In this document: positions 1 to 11,194 of the stretch, piece after piece | Numbering within the stretch: position 1 is the stretch's first letter | Layout of the letters: each line of letters starts with the position of its first letter | Assembly (NCBI GenBank): GCA_028673005.1 | Contig: CM054112.1 | Coordinates: forward strand, 187,878,564 to 187,942,563 | Reading direction: 5' to 3' | DNA length: 64,000 nucleotides | DNA from: Tanypteryx hageni | Lineage: Eukaryota; Arthropoda; Insecta; Odonata; Petaluridae | The notes under the pieces: model-generated | Told to the model about the DNA's origin: nothing | Database searches by the model: none | Seen by the model: only the letters and a program-made list of their open reading frames with translations | Position numbers and translations under genes: made by a program

Positions 1-492
1 TCATTGTATAAACCATGGAGTATAAAAAAGAGGAAAAATATGGATGCTACAAAACACTTTGGCTGCCAAGTGACGAGAAAATACTTTTTGAGACAAGCAC
101 TGAAGATATAATCATAAATTCAATCAAATCACTCTTCACCGAGTCTCGCGCGCATGCTATTAAATTATTTATACTTTATACAGTCCTTCGCGGATTTTAC
201 ACTCTTTGTGTATATGATACGGAGCCAAAACTTGAGCCAACGATCACTCCTGAGCCATGTTTCACGTCGTTTCGAATATTGACAACTTAGAGACCACGTA
301 CATAACACGATGTTCGTGAATAGTACAGAGGCCTCATAATAAATCCTGGTTCATGTTCTTCTTAAACATTGACTCTCCTTATAGTTTTTAAAACACTTGA
401 TTACATAATTTCATCAGTCACAAGCACACTTAAAGCGCTGGATGTCTTCGCTGTAATCAAGCTTCAGGCAGCAAATCCGGCATATCAGCTCC
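1..492. other. 3' flank / 3' UTR of the large minus-strand gene
   Basis: Downstream of the TGA at 493. It is AT-rich, has no convincing coding sequence, and I could not point to a clear AATAAA on the minus strand. The small + strand ORF at 15-290 has no recognisable similarity. Confidence 0.4.
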
Positions 493-1432
493 TCAAACAG
501 GTCTCTTTAGTCCGAGGTTCTCCATCTTTATCATGCCGTACTTGTCTTCCTCTTTCTTGGCCCTTTCTACCTCCTCTTCCTCATCATCCTCCTCTTCATC
601 GTCCGCGAATTTGATCTCCTCCTCGTCCTCCAGTCCCGGAGACTTCTCCACCCTCGTCTCTTTCTCCGAACCTCTTCCTTCTTCTAGAGAATTCCTTCTG
701 AATTCTGTCAAGGAGACCATCTCTCCCCCTCCTTCAGCCGACCCATCTTCTCCTGCTCCTCCCCCTACCCCTCCAGCCTCCTGGAAGTTGGCCCTCGCAT
801 AGGAAGCGTTGATGCAGTAGTATTCCCCCCTGTGCTTTCCGCGTCCCGCGCCGTTGTGCAGGTGGGAAGAGGCGGCGCACACGTCCGTGCCCGCCTCCGA
901 CGGCGGAGCCTGCAGGGTCGAAGCGGAGGAGGCTTCCGAGGATGGCGAGGTGGAGCCTTCGAAGGGAGGTATGTAGACGAGAAAGGCTGGATCCATTCCG
1001 AGGTAAGAACCGGGGGCGGCGCCGGCGTTCTGGACGTTGTAATCGTAGTAGTCGAACTCCAGGTCCAGTTCGGAGGCGCCGCCGGCAAGGGAGGCCTCGG
1101 AGGTGCACTTTCCCCTCTCGTCCACCCGTGCCCTCAAGCGGCCCCTCAGTCTGCCCCCTGACCCGGACCTCGCTCCCATCTCGGGGGATGTGGTGGCCGA
1201 GGGGGAAGCGGACGGGGTGGAGGAAGGCGGGGTAGGATAAATGCCCGCAGCCCCCGCCCTCAGCAGCCTCTCCCTGTTCTGCTTTTCCTTGCACTCCTTG
1301 GCTGGTGTCGTCTCGCTCGACTGCTTCCTCTTGGATTTGGCAGAAGGTTCCTCTTTCAACGTCTGAGGATCTGCTAGGCGCCATGTCTCCTCCAATTCCT
1401 CGCGTACGGGACTCACGGATCCGTTTTGGAAC
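493..1432 (-). CDS. Last coding exon: acidic tail with DYYDYN...LGMDP...IPP motif
   Basis: Acceptor CATTCGAAG|G at 1432 accepts phase 2 and reads FQNGSVSPVREELEETWR. The pyrimidine tract is poor, so a nearby acceptor is possible. The exon runs to TGA at 495-493 after LGLKRPV. A conspicuous non-repetitive block, LDLEFDYYDYNVQNAGAAPG then SYLGMDPAFLVYIPPF, stands out at 1070-950 amid low-complexity Ser, Gly and Glu runs. It is probably the most conserved part of the tail and a candidate protein-binding motif. The C-terminus is a Glu/Asp run followed by KYGMIKMENLGLKRPV. Overlapping ORFs on both strands are shadows of this GC-rich exon. Confidence 0.87.
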
Positions 1433-2366
1433 CTTCGAATGACATATCATTTTCAGTATTTTTTATCTCAACTGACAGATCTTGTTCATAAAATTGGAAG
1501 TATTAAGTTTTGGCATAAGAAGACTTTCATCGCTATTATTACAATTATCGTAGAGAATTTACCAACCTACGAATCATACACATTCGAATTTCTATTACTC
1601 GACTGTCTATGATTATAATTTTAGATTATTAGGGGATGACATTGAATGTATATTCCTATTACTTGACCTTAAGTTTTAGCATTAAGATTTTTCTTTTCAT
1701 TCCTTAAAATTGGAATAGAGATTCATATGATTATATATTCCATTGATAGACGAAAATAATATGAAATTTCAAAATTTGGAAGTGTATTTAAAATTGTTAC
1801 CAATTTTAGTGGAAATGATGATGTGTGTCCGAAATAAAAATGAGGCTCAGTTTAGATTATTTATAGAAAAGTAAAGATTAACTTTTGACATTTAAAATGT
1901 CCTTTTAGTAAACAACATTTTTAACAATTATAAAAGGGAAAAAGCACTGTATGATTAAAGATTTCAACGTGTAAATCTATTCATATAAGTGAATCGAGAA
2001 AATATATTAATACAAAAACACTTATTTGCTAAGAGGGAATATTCTCTCCAAGCCGATAAACGCGGAGGTAAACATTCCACTTTTCTCATAACGCACATCT
2101 TACCCTTTCAAATTTATCGATGATAAAGGAAGATAACTTAAGGTTTTTAATGGTCAAATCAGACTATAAGATATTTTTAGCCTATTTAAAAAATGCTTTT
2201 AATACTTGGATTTTGGGGAAAACGTCATATTTTGACTAGATAACTTTTACGAGGAATGTACCTAAAGGAAATACAATTTTCAACGTTTAAAAGCAAATTG
2301 ATTAGACGAAAAATTTAATTAAAATAACAATCTTAACGCGGCATTAGCAACCATTCTTCCTCTCAC
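1433..2366. other. Intron, AT-rich, nothing recognised
   Basis: Last intron of the large gene. It holds only AT-rich unique-looking sequence, with no repeat ends or coding signal that I can support. Confidence 0.5.
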
Positions 2367-2849
2367 CTCTGCATCTTCTTCCTCCACCACTGTCTCCCCG
2401 CCGCCGAGATGCTCTGACCGCCTCCCTCTGACGAGGGATCGCTCGCCGCACCCGCCGTGGAGGCGGAGGCGGCCGCGGCGAAGAAGGAGAGGGAGCGGCG
2501 GAGAAGGAGGGGCGCGGAGGCAGAGAGACCCGGCCTCCCGGGGGCGTTGGGGTCGGCGGTCGGGTCCTCATTGAGGGGCTCCGTAGGAGAGCTGGGCAGG
2601 GAGACGGAACTCTGAGCAACTGTCTCCTTTTCGAGGAGGGGGCAGGCCGACTCCCTCCACTCTCTCCTGACGGCCCCTCCCGCCCCCTTGCGCTTCCGCC
2701 TCCTCGTCACCTCCACCACCTCTTCGGGCCTCCCTTCTCCCTCTTCGCTGCCTCCCTCTCCGCCTCCGGCTTCTTTTCCTTTCCCTGTCTTCGTCCCCTG
2801 ATCCGCTCCAGGGCCCAGAACTACCACTTTTGTACAGATCACTTTGGCT
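2367..2849 (-). CDS. Cytoplasmic tail exon
   Basis: Acceptor ATTTTTCCAG|A (phase 2) and donor ATGCAGAG|GTGAGAGG (phase 2) enclose 483 nt. The sequence opens AKVICTKVVVLGPGADQ, continues with Gly/Glu/Lys-rich low complexity, then a basic patch (EVTRRRKRKGAG). A Ser/Pro/Ala segment follows (SVSLPSSPTEPLNEDPTADP; RRSLSFFAAAASA). RRSLS is a plausible basophilic-kinase site. No domain is recognised. The exon is GC-rich against AT-rich flanks, and both phases agree with its neighbours. Confidence 0.87.
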
Positions 2850-3825
2850 CTGGAAAAATGGATGAAAATCGGAAAATCATTCGTGAAGGGATTACTGATA
2901 AAACAGATAAGAAGAACTTCGTGCGCGCGGATGTGTGTGTATATCTATTATATATAACTGCTTCTTACTTATGATACATTATTAGGAGTATACTAATGTT
3001 TAGGCACTTCCAGATGAGCTGGAAACTCGAAATTTTTTATGTGGATAGGACTATGTGCTAAACCACTCTCTCAAGAAATTTTTACAATGCGGCCGTTAAA
3101 AATACTCGCAAATGTTTAAACAAATGTTTAAGGTTTGTGTATTTCTGAATGTGCTTCGAAGCTGTATTTTTTTGTAAAGGTAGAATTTGTAAAAAAAGAA
3201 ACAGGGATTATAGAAATTTTGATATTTAAATTTGTTTGGCTGTTAAAAATTCTTAAAGTTTAAACAAATACATAAATGTTTAGGTACTAGAGGACGAGCT
3301 AGGCAGCTGAAAATTTTCAGTTATTTAGAGCTTAGCGCAAATGCACAAATAAACATTTGAATATCTCCATGAAGTTGTTATTGCGGCCATTAAACATTAT
3401 TAAAATTTAAACAATTATATAAATATTATTTCGATTCTAGATGTGCTAAAACTTTAAAATTTTGCATATACGTGTGGTATTAGTATCCTACAATATAAAA
3501 AGTATAATATTCTTTAAATTGCAAATTTTAGGGATTGCTTGTACTCCAATATTGTTCCTCAAGTAAAGAACAAAAATCAGTGCAGAGGTGAAAACTTTTG
3601 AATTAAAAAAATATTACTAATAATGAAATATTTATCTGAAAAATTGTGTTTTTCAAGGTGAAATGAAATACTTGCAGAATGCAAGCACCTTTTACTAGTG
3701 TGTGCGTGCATGTGTATATATATATATCATTCATTCGTGTTTTGTCTTAACGACAGGTCCTACCAATTCATTGATTGGTTTTGACTAGGGAATATACGTA
3801 TATATATACACACACACACAGAAGG

Positions 3826-4065
3826 GAGGAGGGAAACCCGGTGCCGGCATTTGCCTACTCTTTGCGAAGTGAACCAAGGGGGCCACTGTTTAACGTCCCT
3901 TCCGAAGGACGGAAAGCTGAATTTGCGCGGTCTCCTCAAACCACACCAACAGGTGGCCGGGCGACCTTGGAAAAATCCTACTTCGGCAGGTTTCGTGCCC
4001 ATTGCCTTTTCAATCAGCAGGCGAGTAGCAGCCAGCGTCCTTACCACTACACCACCGGCACCCCT
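3826..4065 (+). repeat. Interspersed repeat copy 1 (GAAACCCGGTGCCGGCAT family)
   Basis: The segment starts GGGAAACCCGGTGCCGGCAT, then TGCCTACTCTTTGCGAAGTG, and ends near CCACTACACCACCGGCACCC. A related copy lies at 61389-61588 with the same opening words (AAAACCCGGTGCCGGCAT, GCCTACTCTTTT) and a similar ending (CACTGCGCCACCACTCCC). They are well separated and diverged, so this is an interspersed repeat. CA- and GT-type microsatellites flank this copy. The class is not recognised. Confidence 0.6.
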
Positions 4066-4627
4066 ATATATATGTGTGTGTGTGTGTATGTGTGTGCGCG
4101 CGCGCATGTGTGTAGTAGAGTTTTATAAGGCTCTTTCAATATGTATGGAGAGAACAGTTCTGGGAAGGCCTTGGAGGGGAGGGAAATCTCTAAAGCAGGA
4201 AATTATGTTTTAATTTCCATGCTTGATTAGTTTGAAAAGACATTTACTTTCCCATTAAGAACAGGAAATTAAACACTGGCAGCTTATGAATGTAACGATT
4301 TCTTTAGAGGACGGTAAATTAAAGTGGGATTTCTTCTTACTCAGTCATAATAATTTCAGAGACAAGTCCAAAACGACATTAACTTACGTTGCTGATAGAG
4401 TTAGTGTTCCTTCGTTTATCAATGAATATTTCTACAGAATAATGTTATACCTATTTATCTTATGAAAGAAAATGCATTTCTTAATAACTTTCTAGTAATT
4501 CTAGCATTTTGAAAAACAGTCAATCAAATTTTTAAAAAAGTTTTACAAGGAACTTGGGCAGTAATTAATAATATAATTATAAATGATCAATAACGGTCGA
4601 TGAATAATATAAGTATCGAAGGATCTA

Positions 4628-4706
4628 ATGCTTTCCCAGCAAATTGATGCCATGAAGTGCTCTCGGGTTCCCAGCCGGATTTTGACCCGGCTGGAAACCC
4701 GAGAAT
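4628..4706. repeat. Strong short hairpin (imperfect palindrome)
   Basis: Arms GAAGTGCTCTCGGGTT-CCCAGCCGG and CCGGCTGG-AAACCCGAGAATACTTC pair around a small loop (ATTTTGAC) at 4654-4700. The stem is about 23 bp with a few mismatches, GC-rich inside an AT-rich intron. It may be a terminal hairpin of a decayed mobile element or a miRNA-like foldback; the sequence alone does not decide. Confidence 0.6.
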
Positions 4707-4991
4707 ACTTCATCGCAATATAAGTATCAGCTGTTTATTGTTACCATAACTGAAATGCTATTCTGTGATAATTAGAATATTAAATTATCGTTGCACTGTT
4801 ATTATGGAGTGTTATTACCATATTTTATATGGCTAACACACTCAGATTAAATGCGGACATATCATTTATTGATAATAGAATTACTTATTTAAAAGATGTT
4901 CTTTATTAACACGTAAAGAATTAAAAACTTTCCACAAAAAGTAAGAAGTGATTTCTATTTTAATTGTTACCATTGCGGTTCCCTCACTTAC

Positions 4992-5436
4992 GGTGTATTT
5001 GAAATCGTTGTTTGTCTCGCGCTCTTCTTTCCGTCTGCTTCTCCAGTTGCGCCATCATCTTCGTCGTCGTCATCCTCGTCCGTTTCCTCCCTAAGTCTCA
5101 TATGAACTTCCCTCCTCTTTCCATCTCTCCCTATCGATAGCTTCCGGAGAGAAATAACGTCAGAGACGGAAGTGACGCTCGTGGCGCTATCACCGTCCTT
5201 ATTCCTTGCGATGAAACATTTGGTGTCAGAATCGGAGTCGGACATTTCTTCGTCTTCTTTCTCCCGCTTTTTCAGTTCCTCGTTGAAGTGGCGTCGACGC
5301 AGCATGTAGTTCAAAGCAAGGCCACCAGATAACGCAACAAGAGCCAGTACGAACGCCAGTGCGACGGCGTGGACGGAGAGAGAACTACGTGAAATCGCCC
5401 GCGTTGTTGGTGCCAATAGTATTTCTCTGCCAATCA
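4992..5436 (-). CDS. Transmembrane exon and start of the cytoplasmic tail
   Basis: Acceptor CGCTTCAG|TG takes phase 1 (G+TG = Val), and donor AATACACC|GTAAGTGAG gives phase 2. The residues VIGREILLAPTTRAISRSSL lead into a single strongly hydrophobic helix (VALAFVLALVALSGGLALNY), followed at once by MLRRRH, a typical stop-transfer sequence. The tail is charged and acidic (EEMSDSDSD, REETDEDDDDEDDGATGEA) with clustered Ser/Thr that could be phosphorylated. This makes the product a type I single-pass protein with the TSP1 and CUB-like parts outside the cell. Confidence 0.92.
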
Positions 5437-8400
5437 CTGAAGCGGATGAGTTTGCTGCGGAGAGAAAGAGGTCGATTTGAATCTCGAATTACTACGACAA
5501 TATCTTGTACACATTATGAAAAATCTCAAAGCTTGATTTAAATAGCTTTCGAAATTCGTCTGGTATTTTAATCCTTCGAGTTATTAATTACGTTATCTGA
5601 ATACATGTTTTTTTGCAACTGCATCTTGATTCTGAATACTTCAACAGTTCCTTTACCAAATTTTTAAAACATCAGTCACACAATTTCTCTATCCGCTATT
5701 GGATATACTATATCCACCATAAGTTAATGAAATAACATAATTGAATGTCCACAAAAATGGAAAACAAGAAGTCCAAACCATGACTAATGCAGGCTGGTTT
5801 CCCAGCGTTGACGTCTCGAATCGATTACTTATATTGACAGGAAATATTTCAGTATGTGATAGTCATTCCAAGGAATTCTTATACCATAAATACCATTTGT
5901 AATTCATAGTTTATCAATGATAGAGAAAAATTGGAAAACAAATTAATAGAGCAGGTTTAAAAAACTAAAAGCAATGTCAAAATCTCTTTCTGAAATATTT
6001 TGGATGTACTTTTTTTAATAAACAAATTTAATAAATTTATAGTTTATTTTTATTTATTAATTGTTCACCAAAAATCCATATAGTAAAAAATAGGTATTAG
6101 AGAATTTTTATGGAGGGGGTGCATATTTGGTAGTTTGTCCCGGGTGCTAAAATAGCTAGTTACGGCGCTGATAACACGAGTTATATTCGGACATAAATTT
6201 TGAAAATTGTTATCTGGCAATTAAAATAAATTCTTTTTCATCCCTAGGATAGGGAAAATCGCGGAGACCTCCTCGGGCCCTATGTTTCGATATAATTGCA
6301 AGGAAAGTCTAACAATAAGATTAATTTGATGGTTATTGTTAATGGAGACCTGCAAAGACTAATTTGTACCTGATTTTGCACCCCATCCAAGAAAGGTCAG
6401 GTCTAACCGTCATAATATAGTTGCTGTAGATAGAAAAAATATCTGCTTGAATCTTCATAAATTATACGCTTCTTTGTTCAATTATTACCGAATCAATAGT
6501 CATCTTTGATTTTTCTAAAGTATTTTACTCTCTTCGTTACAAAATTTTCTATGATAAACTGGAACATCTGGGGGGGGGGGGGGGAGGGGCGTAGCAAATA
6601 ATAAGACCCCTCCCCCCCGTAGCAAGTAATAAGGGGCCCCCCCTATGGATATCTTAAATATTTTACAAGCTGTATTACATATGCCTGCATATTAACGAAG
6701 AATTCCTCCCCTCCGTCACACAAACGCTACTGATATTTTGAAAAGTATGAAATTATAAAAAATTATTTAATAAGTCTGTTTCTTTTATTAACTTTAATCC
6801 ATTAATCCATTTGGAGAAATGGGTTCAAAGTATTATATTATGGATAACTATCCTTATAATGCCATAGAGAGAGAGAGACAATAAAAATTTGTCGCTGTCC
6901 GGCTCTTTTTCAAGCAGCCAGCATTATCAAATGGTTCTGTTCACAAAAAGGTGTTCCTACGCCACATAGTAGACTCGCATAGTTCAAGCAAATTTTCTTT
7001 TATCTACACCTTAATATTCTTTTTCTTTGTATCCGTTGGCCGTGAAGCATTTTAACCGTGGTTTGCTTTGCGCCCCCCCGCCATGCTGGGGCTGCGGGGG
7101 TGTCCGCTACGCCACTGGTCCTGAGATAAGTCCGATAGAAGATTTATATATCATACTAATTTAATCGTGATTTTATATTATTTATATTTTTATATTACGA
7201 GATATAAAAACCACAAGTATTTCATGATCTGAATTTTAAACATTCCCATGCGATACGTCACTTTTTTCTCAGGAGCGATCACGAGGCCGACTTATTTTTT
7301 ATCAAAACCTTCGCGGCATACTTCGGCAGATGGATGTATCTTCTAAACGTTCGCCCAAACTCCCCCGATTCGATCCCACATCCGTTCCCCGCTATCTCAC
7401 GCACGATCTCACGGCAGCGGGGATACGGGCGCGCACACCCTCGATACACATAATGCTTTTAGAGGCAGCGGTGAGAGGGATGGTGGGAGATGGAGGGGGA
7501 GGTGCACGAGGGGGAGGAGGTGCTCATAATTCTTGGGATTTCCCACTCGTTTCCCATCTGTATGCAAATTCCTCGAGTACGGAGGTCCACTGCGGCGCTT
7601 CGCGCAGAACAAGATAAGCGGATTATAGATCTGCAAAAAAGTAATCAATGGAACATTTGTCATCGTTTTAACGATCTCAGTTAAAGCGGGGTGGATTTTC
7701 CTTCTCCTCCTTCCTTCCCGACGATCGTAAAAGCCATCGTCATTTTGGAATTCAAAGTTCTGAAATGGGGTTTACGATTCGGAAAGTGCAAGGGATTCCC
7801 ATATTCATCTTGCGGAAATTGCCTACAACTCTAAAATGAGTTTCGCAATAATCGGGCAATTTACTCGGAGCGTTTAGTGTGATCGAATCGACGCATCAAC
7901 AAGATATGATTCGCTTCAAAGTTTCCAAATTACTTCCCTAATCTCAGTGTGCGAGCTTGCCAATAAATCCCTCTCGGCCGAGATTTTCATTTGCAGGGTT
8001 TGAATTAGCTCATGCGCTGTCCTTTGCGAGTTTTGAAGCAACGAATCATGAACATGACTTTCGACGTTTCTGGTTATTCCTGTCCTACGTAGTAAATTAT
8101 TTCGAGCCTTCTGAAGTAATAATATTAGTTTTAAGCATCTTTGGCAATCTTTCAAATGAACAAATCATCGGGGCCGCAGTGAATTTATCTTGGCACCTAT
8201 GTGACAGCACATAATTGATGCGGGGCTTAATTTATAAGCATACTTTTAAAAATTGCGTTTCAATATTTAGATAATTACTAAATTTAACATACTTTATAGA
8301 TTCGATGTAAACAGCTATTTTAGTAGAACAAAAATTTAAAGGTTACGAGAATATGTGCGGAATTTGGTGTTAACAGTCAGAGGAAAATCACGGGGCCCGG

Positions 8401-8643
8401 TGCAAAGTGTGCGCTCGGGGCCTCTTACGCGTTAAAATGTTTTTAATAGTAAATGTTAACAAATAAAGCAACCCCTCTCACTATGACAGTGTTCGATATT
8501 TATTCTGATTATAAATGTCTTTACTTTATAAGCACAACAAATATTTTTTAGGGAGTCTCTGGGGCCTCTGTAAGCGCGGGGTTCTGTGCAGTCGCACCGT
8601 TGGCACTGCCATCAAGCCAGCCCTGCTAACATATGGCTTAGAG
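5437..8643. other. Intron segment with degraded repeat ends
   Basis: Mostly AT-rich. There is a G13 run at about 6571-6583 facing a C-rich stretch at 6605-6645. A terminus-like GCTACGCCACTG lies at 7109-7120, which resembles a MITE terminal repeat preceded by GC-rich sequence. A GGGGCCCGGTGC / GGGGCCTC repeat-like word lies at 8391-8425. I could not close any complete element here. Confidence 0.35.
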
Positions 8644-8921
8644 CAGCGGTTTTCAAAGTACGGGTCCCGAGCCATTACTGGGTCGCGAGGCTCAGGAGGA
8701 AAATCTAAGCACTCAACGCATAACCAGCTGAAATGTATCAAAAATGACAGAAAACTTAATGCTCTCATTAAAAAAAACGCCAATCTTTTAGTATGAATTG
8801 CTTTTTTATCGAGAGTTAATGAAAACTTAATTCAGAACATGTTTTTCTCCCTGTGCCGACCCTTCGACTGGGTTACGAGACATTCCACTGGGTAGCGACA
8901 CAAAAAGTTTGAAAAACACTG
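8644..8921. mobile_element. hAT-type MITE with exact 8-bp target duplication
   Basis: The left end is CAGCGGTTTTCAAAGT. The right end, read inward, is CAGTGTTTTTCAAACT, so 13 of 16 terminal positions match. The element is flanked by GCTTAGAG at 8636-8643 and GCTTAGAG at 8922-8929, an exact 8-bp duplication. Terminal CAG and 8-bp duplications are hAT features. At 278 bp it has no transposase, so it is a non-autonomous MITE in the intron before the transmembrane exon. Confidence 0.88.
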
Positions 8922-9259
8922 GCTTAGAGAAATTAGTGAGTTCGTTGTAGCTTACTTAGATTTCATTAAATTACTCAAATAACAAGTCTCGACTAAGTGA
9001 CTGAAAGGGCTTTCTTTCGAATTAGTTAGTTACAAAAACAAACAAACAAACAACATTCGAATTAGTTGGCTATGAAATTTGGTTTACTTTCGTTTTCATC
9101 AGAACACGAAAATATCTTGATGTCAGCATGTGGCCCGCGGGCCGTATTTTGGTGATCCCTCCTTTAAAGAAATTCGATGGATTTTATTACTAGAAAAGTC
9201 CACTAAAATCGACGTGATGTTTCATCTCCGTTTTTTTTTAACGCTTTCAATCGACTCAC

Positions 9260-9536
9260 CGAGGACCTGGTGCGCATGAGCAAGAAATCCACCGTTGCAC
9301 GTCGGCTCCAACCTCTCGAAGGAGTAGAACTCGAGAAGCAGATGACGTCCGGAGGAGAAGCAGAGCGTCTCAGTGTTGGAGGGGAGAGGGGAGGCGCCGG
9401 AGGAGGAGGAGGAGGGTAGGTGGAGGATCAGTCTGGACGAGAGGGAGTCGCCGTCGCGGGCCTTTAGCCACTGCCTCCGAGGGCAGGGAAGCAGGAGACT
9501 GGAGACGGCCAGACCCACCACGTGGCCGGGTTCCGC
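9260..9536 (-). CDS. CUB-like extracellular domain exon
   Basis: Acceptor GTTCCGACAG|GCG (phase 0) and donor GTCCTCG|GTGAGTCG (phase 1) bound 277 nt. It encodes AEPGHVVGLAVSSLLLPCPR, RQWLKARDGDSLSSRLILHL, and SSGRHLLLEFYSFERLEPTC with NGGFLAHAHQVL. The order of hydrophobic strand, LPC...WLK.RDG.S..S.LI, and SSG..LLLEF(Y/F)S matches the latter two-thirds of CUB domains (DG.S....I, S.G..L.L.F.S). I place it as an extracellular CUB or CUB-like module just outside the membrane. A short Ser-rich loop (ILHLPSSSSSGAS) is inserted. Confidence 0.9.
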
Positions 9537-11136
9537 CTGTCGGAACGGATTAGAGAATAAAGATGCCATTAGGAAATGTTCCCCAAAACATATATGTCCG
9601 CAGCTCGTATATCTGGCTCGCTCAATTTAGTGAGATGCGCCGGTTAATTATAAAAATGTCCGTATCTTTGGGTAGAAATACAACTTGATTGCTTTTTTGA
9701 TTTCGATATAAATATTTTTTTTGCTCCCGACATATATTTTGCATTTTTCTTCATGCCTATCCATAATTCTTCAAAGTAAATCTTTAAAATCATCTCCGAT
9801 AGCCCTTATTTTATAAGCAGTCATGAATATTTGACGCCACAATTGTATTAACTTCATATAAAGCGAATTCCCATTTTCGCGCGATGCAGAAGCAAATTTT
9901 TCTAAAGTTATGACACTCGACTTGTAAATAAAGTCAGAAACAAGACTTTTGATAATACTTTTACGCATGTTCCACAATCTATTTCCACTCACAGTAAATT
10001 TTGCCGTATTTAGAAGAAAAAACTGTTAATAATCTCGGCGTAGAAATGAATAGATATCACTGGAACAGATAAGTGGATAATGGATAGAAATAAATTTTTC
10101 GTGGAAAATGTTTTTTGTGTTTCTGCTAGGAATAGGTTAATAGCGGATGTCAAATAATCTTTCAATATTTCATAACTGCACTCTGATTTTGAAGGGAACC
10201 CTAAAACAATATTTATCAAACTTTGTTTATATAGTTGAATTTTAGTGTACAGAAACATTTTAATTTTATTAGTTAACTTACCACACACCAGTTGCTACTA
10301 TACTATTTTATAAAGAAGCAAAAAGTTAGAAAAAAGGAAATATTATTGCAGTGTGATGGAATTATTTAAAGTAGCGTAATTTACCGTCAAAAATGACGGG
10401 TGTTCATGAATTAAGTATTAAATCAAAATAAAATATTATAAAAAAAATAATGAAATCGCCCTATATATGCAATAAAAAGTGAAAAATAAATATAGAATTC
10501 ACATAATTGAATGTTTCAGAAAGTATAAATTGTTTGGTATATAAAATTTGTGTGGTAAAGGAATATTAGTGATGACTTATTTGTTAAAGATTACGCCACA
10601 ACTTTTGAATGATCAAACCTCTTTTTTCTTTATTGAACATTAATTCATGTAAAATTTAGACTTCTTTTTTACATTTTGTGCACATAAAGGGCCGTTTCAT
10701 TATTTTTTAATAAAAAAATTATTATTGTTTTTAAGAACAAGTTCACTATTCTATTCTATGAATTTTTCATTGTATTTGTTTTACTTTATTTATGAAATTA
10801 ATTTTTCTACCAACATTTATCACAATAAGTGTGCCAAATAAATAAATAAAGTGAAAAAACCTAACCCAACCAACGAAAAAGCAATATCATAGCCCTACGG
10901 TTAACTACAGGTAATAAAACATGTAGCAACCTCCATAAAAATAATAAAAAGGAAGTACTCATATACACGCCGGTTTAGCGGAACATACTCCGCGCCAGGG
11001 ACCCTTTTTATCACACAAGCACAAAACACACAATCAATCAACCACAAAAGTGTACTTCCTTTTTGAAAAATAAGTACACGTGTGGGACCATAATAAAAGA
11101 TCTACCTGCGTCTGCCATTAAAGTCGAAACATACAC
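9537..11136. other. AT-rich intron segment
   Basis: Short ORFs at 9771-10288 show no family resemblance. The one recognisable item is a Helitron-like terminus at 10371-10440, listed separately. Confidence 0.35.
10370..10440 (-). mobile_element. Helitron-like 3' terminus, degraded
   Basis: On the minus strand the sequence reads ACCCGTCATTTTTGACGGTA, then AATTACGCTAC. This is a CCGTCA/TGACGG hairpin about 11 nt before a CTAC that resembles a mutated CTRR end followed by T. The same arrangement occurs at 25912-25946, 31903-31934 and 42564-42600. No coding part is attached. Confidence 0.45.
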
Positions 11137-11194
11137 TTAAAAAATTGCAGGATATGTTAACAAACTGCTGATAACTGTATTAAACGAAACAGTA

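Noticed and set aside
734..1450. 238-codon minus ORF overlapping the last exon
   Set aside because: Different frame from the spliced gene; Arg/Gly-rich translation of the same GC-rich exon.
6565..6645. G13/C-rich pair as a transposon end or G-quadruplex switch
   Set aside because: Could be a repeat edge or assembly noise in a homopolymer; no complete element or flanking duplication was found.
9118..9165. GTGGCCCGCGGGCCGTATTT word as a hAT end
   Set aside because: Typical of hAT MITEs, but no partner end or duplication could be found nearby.
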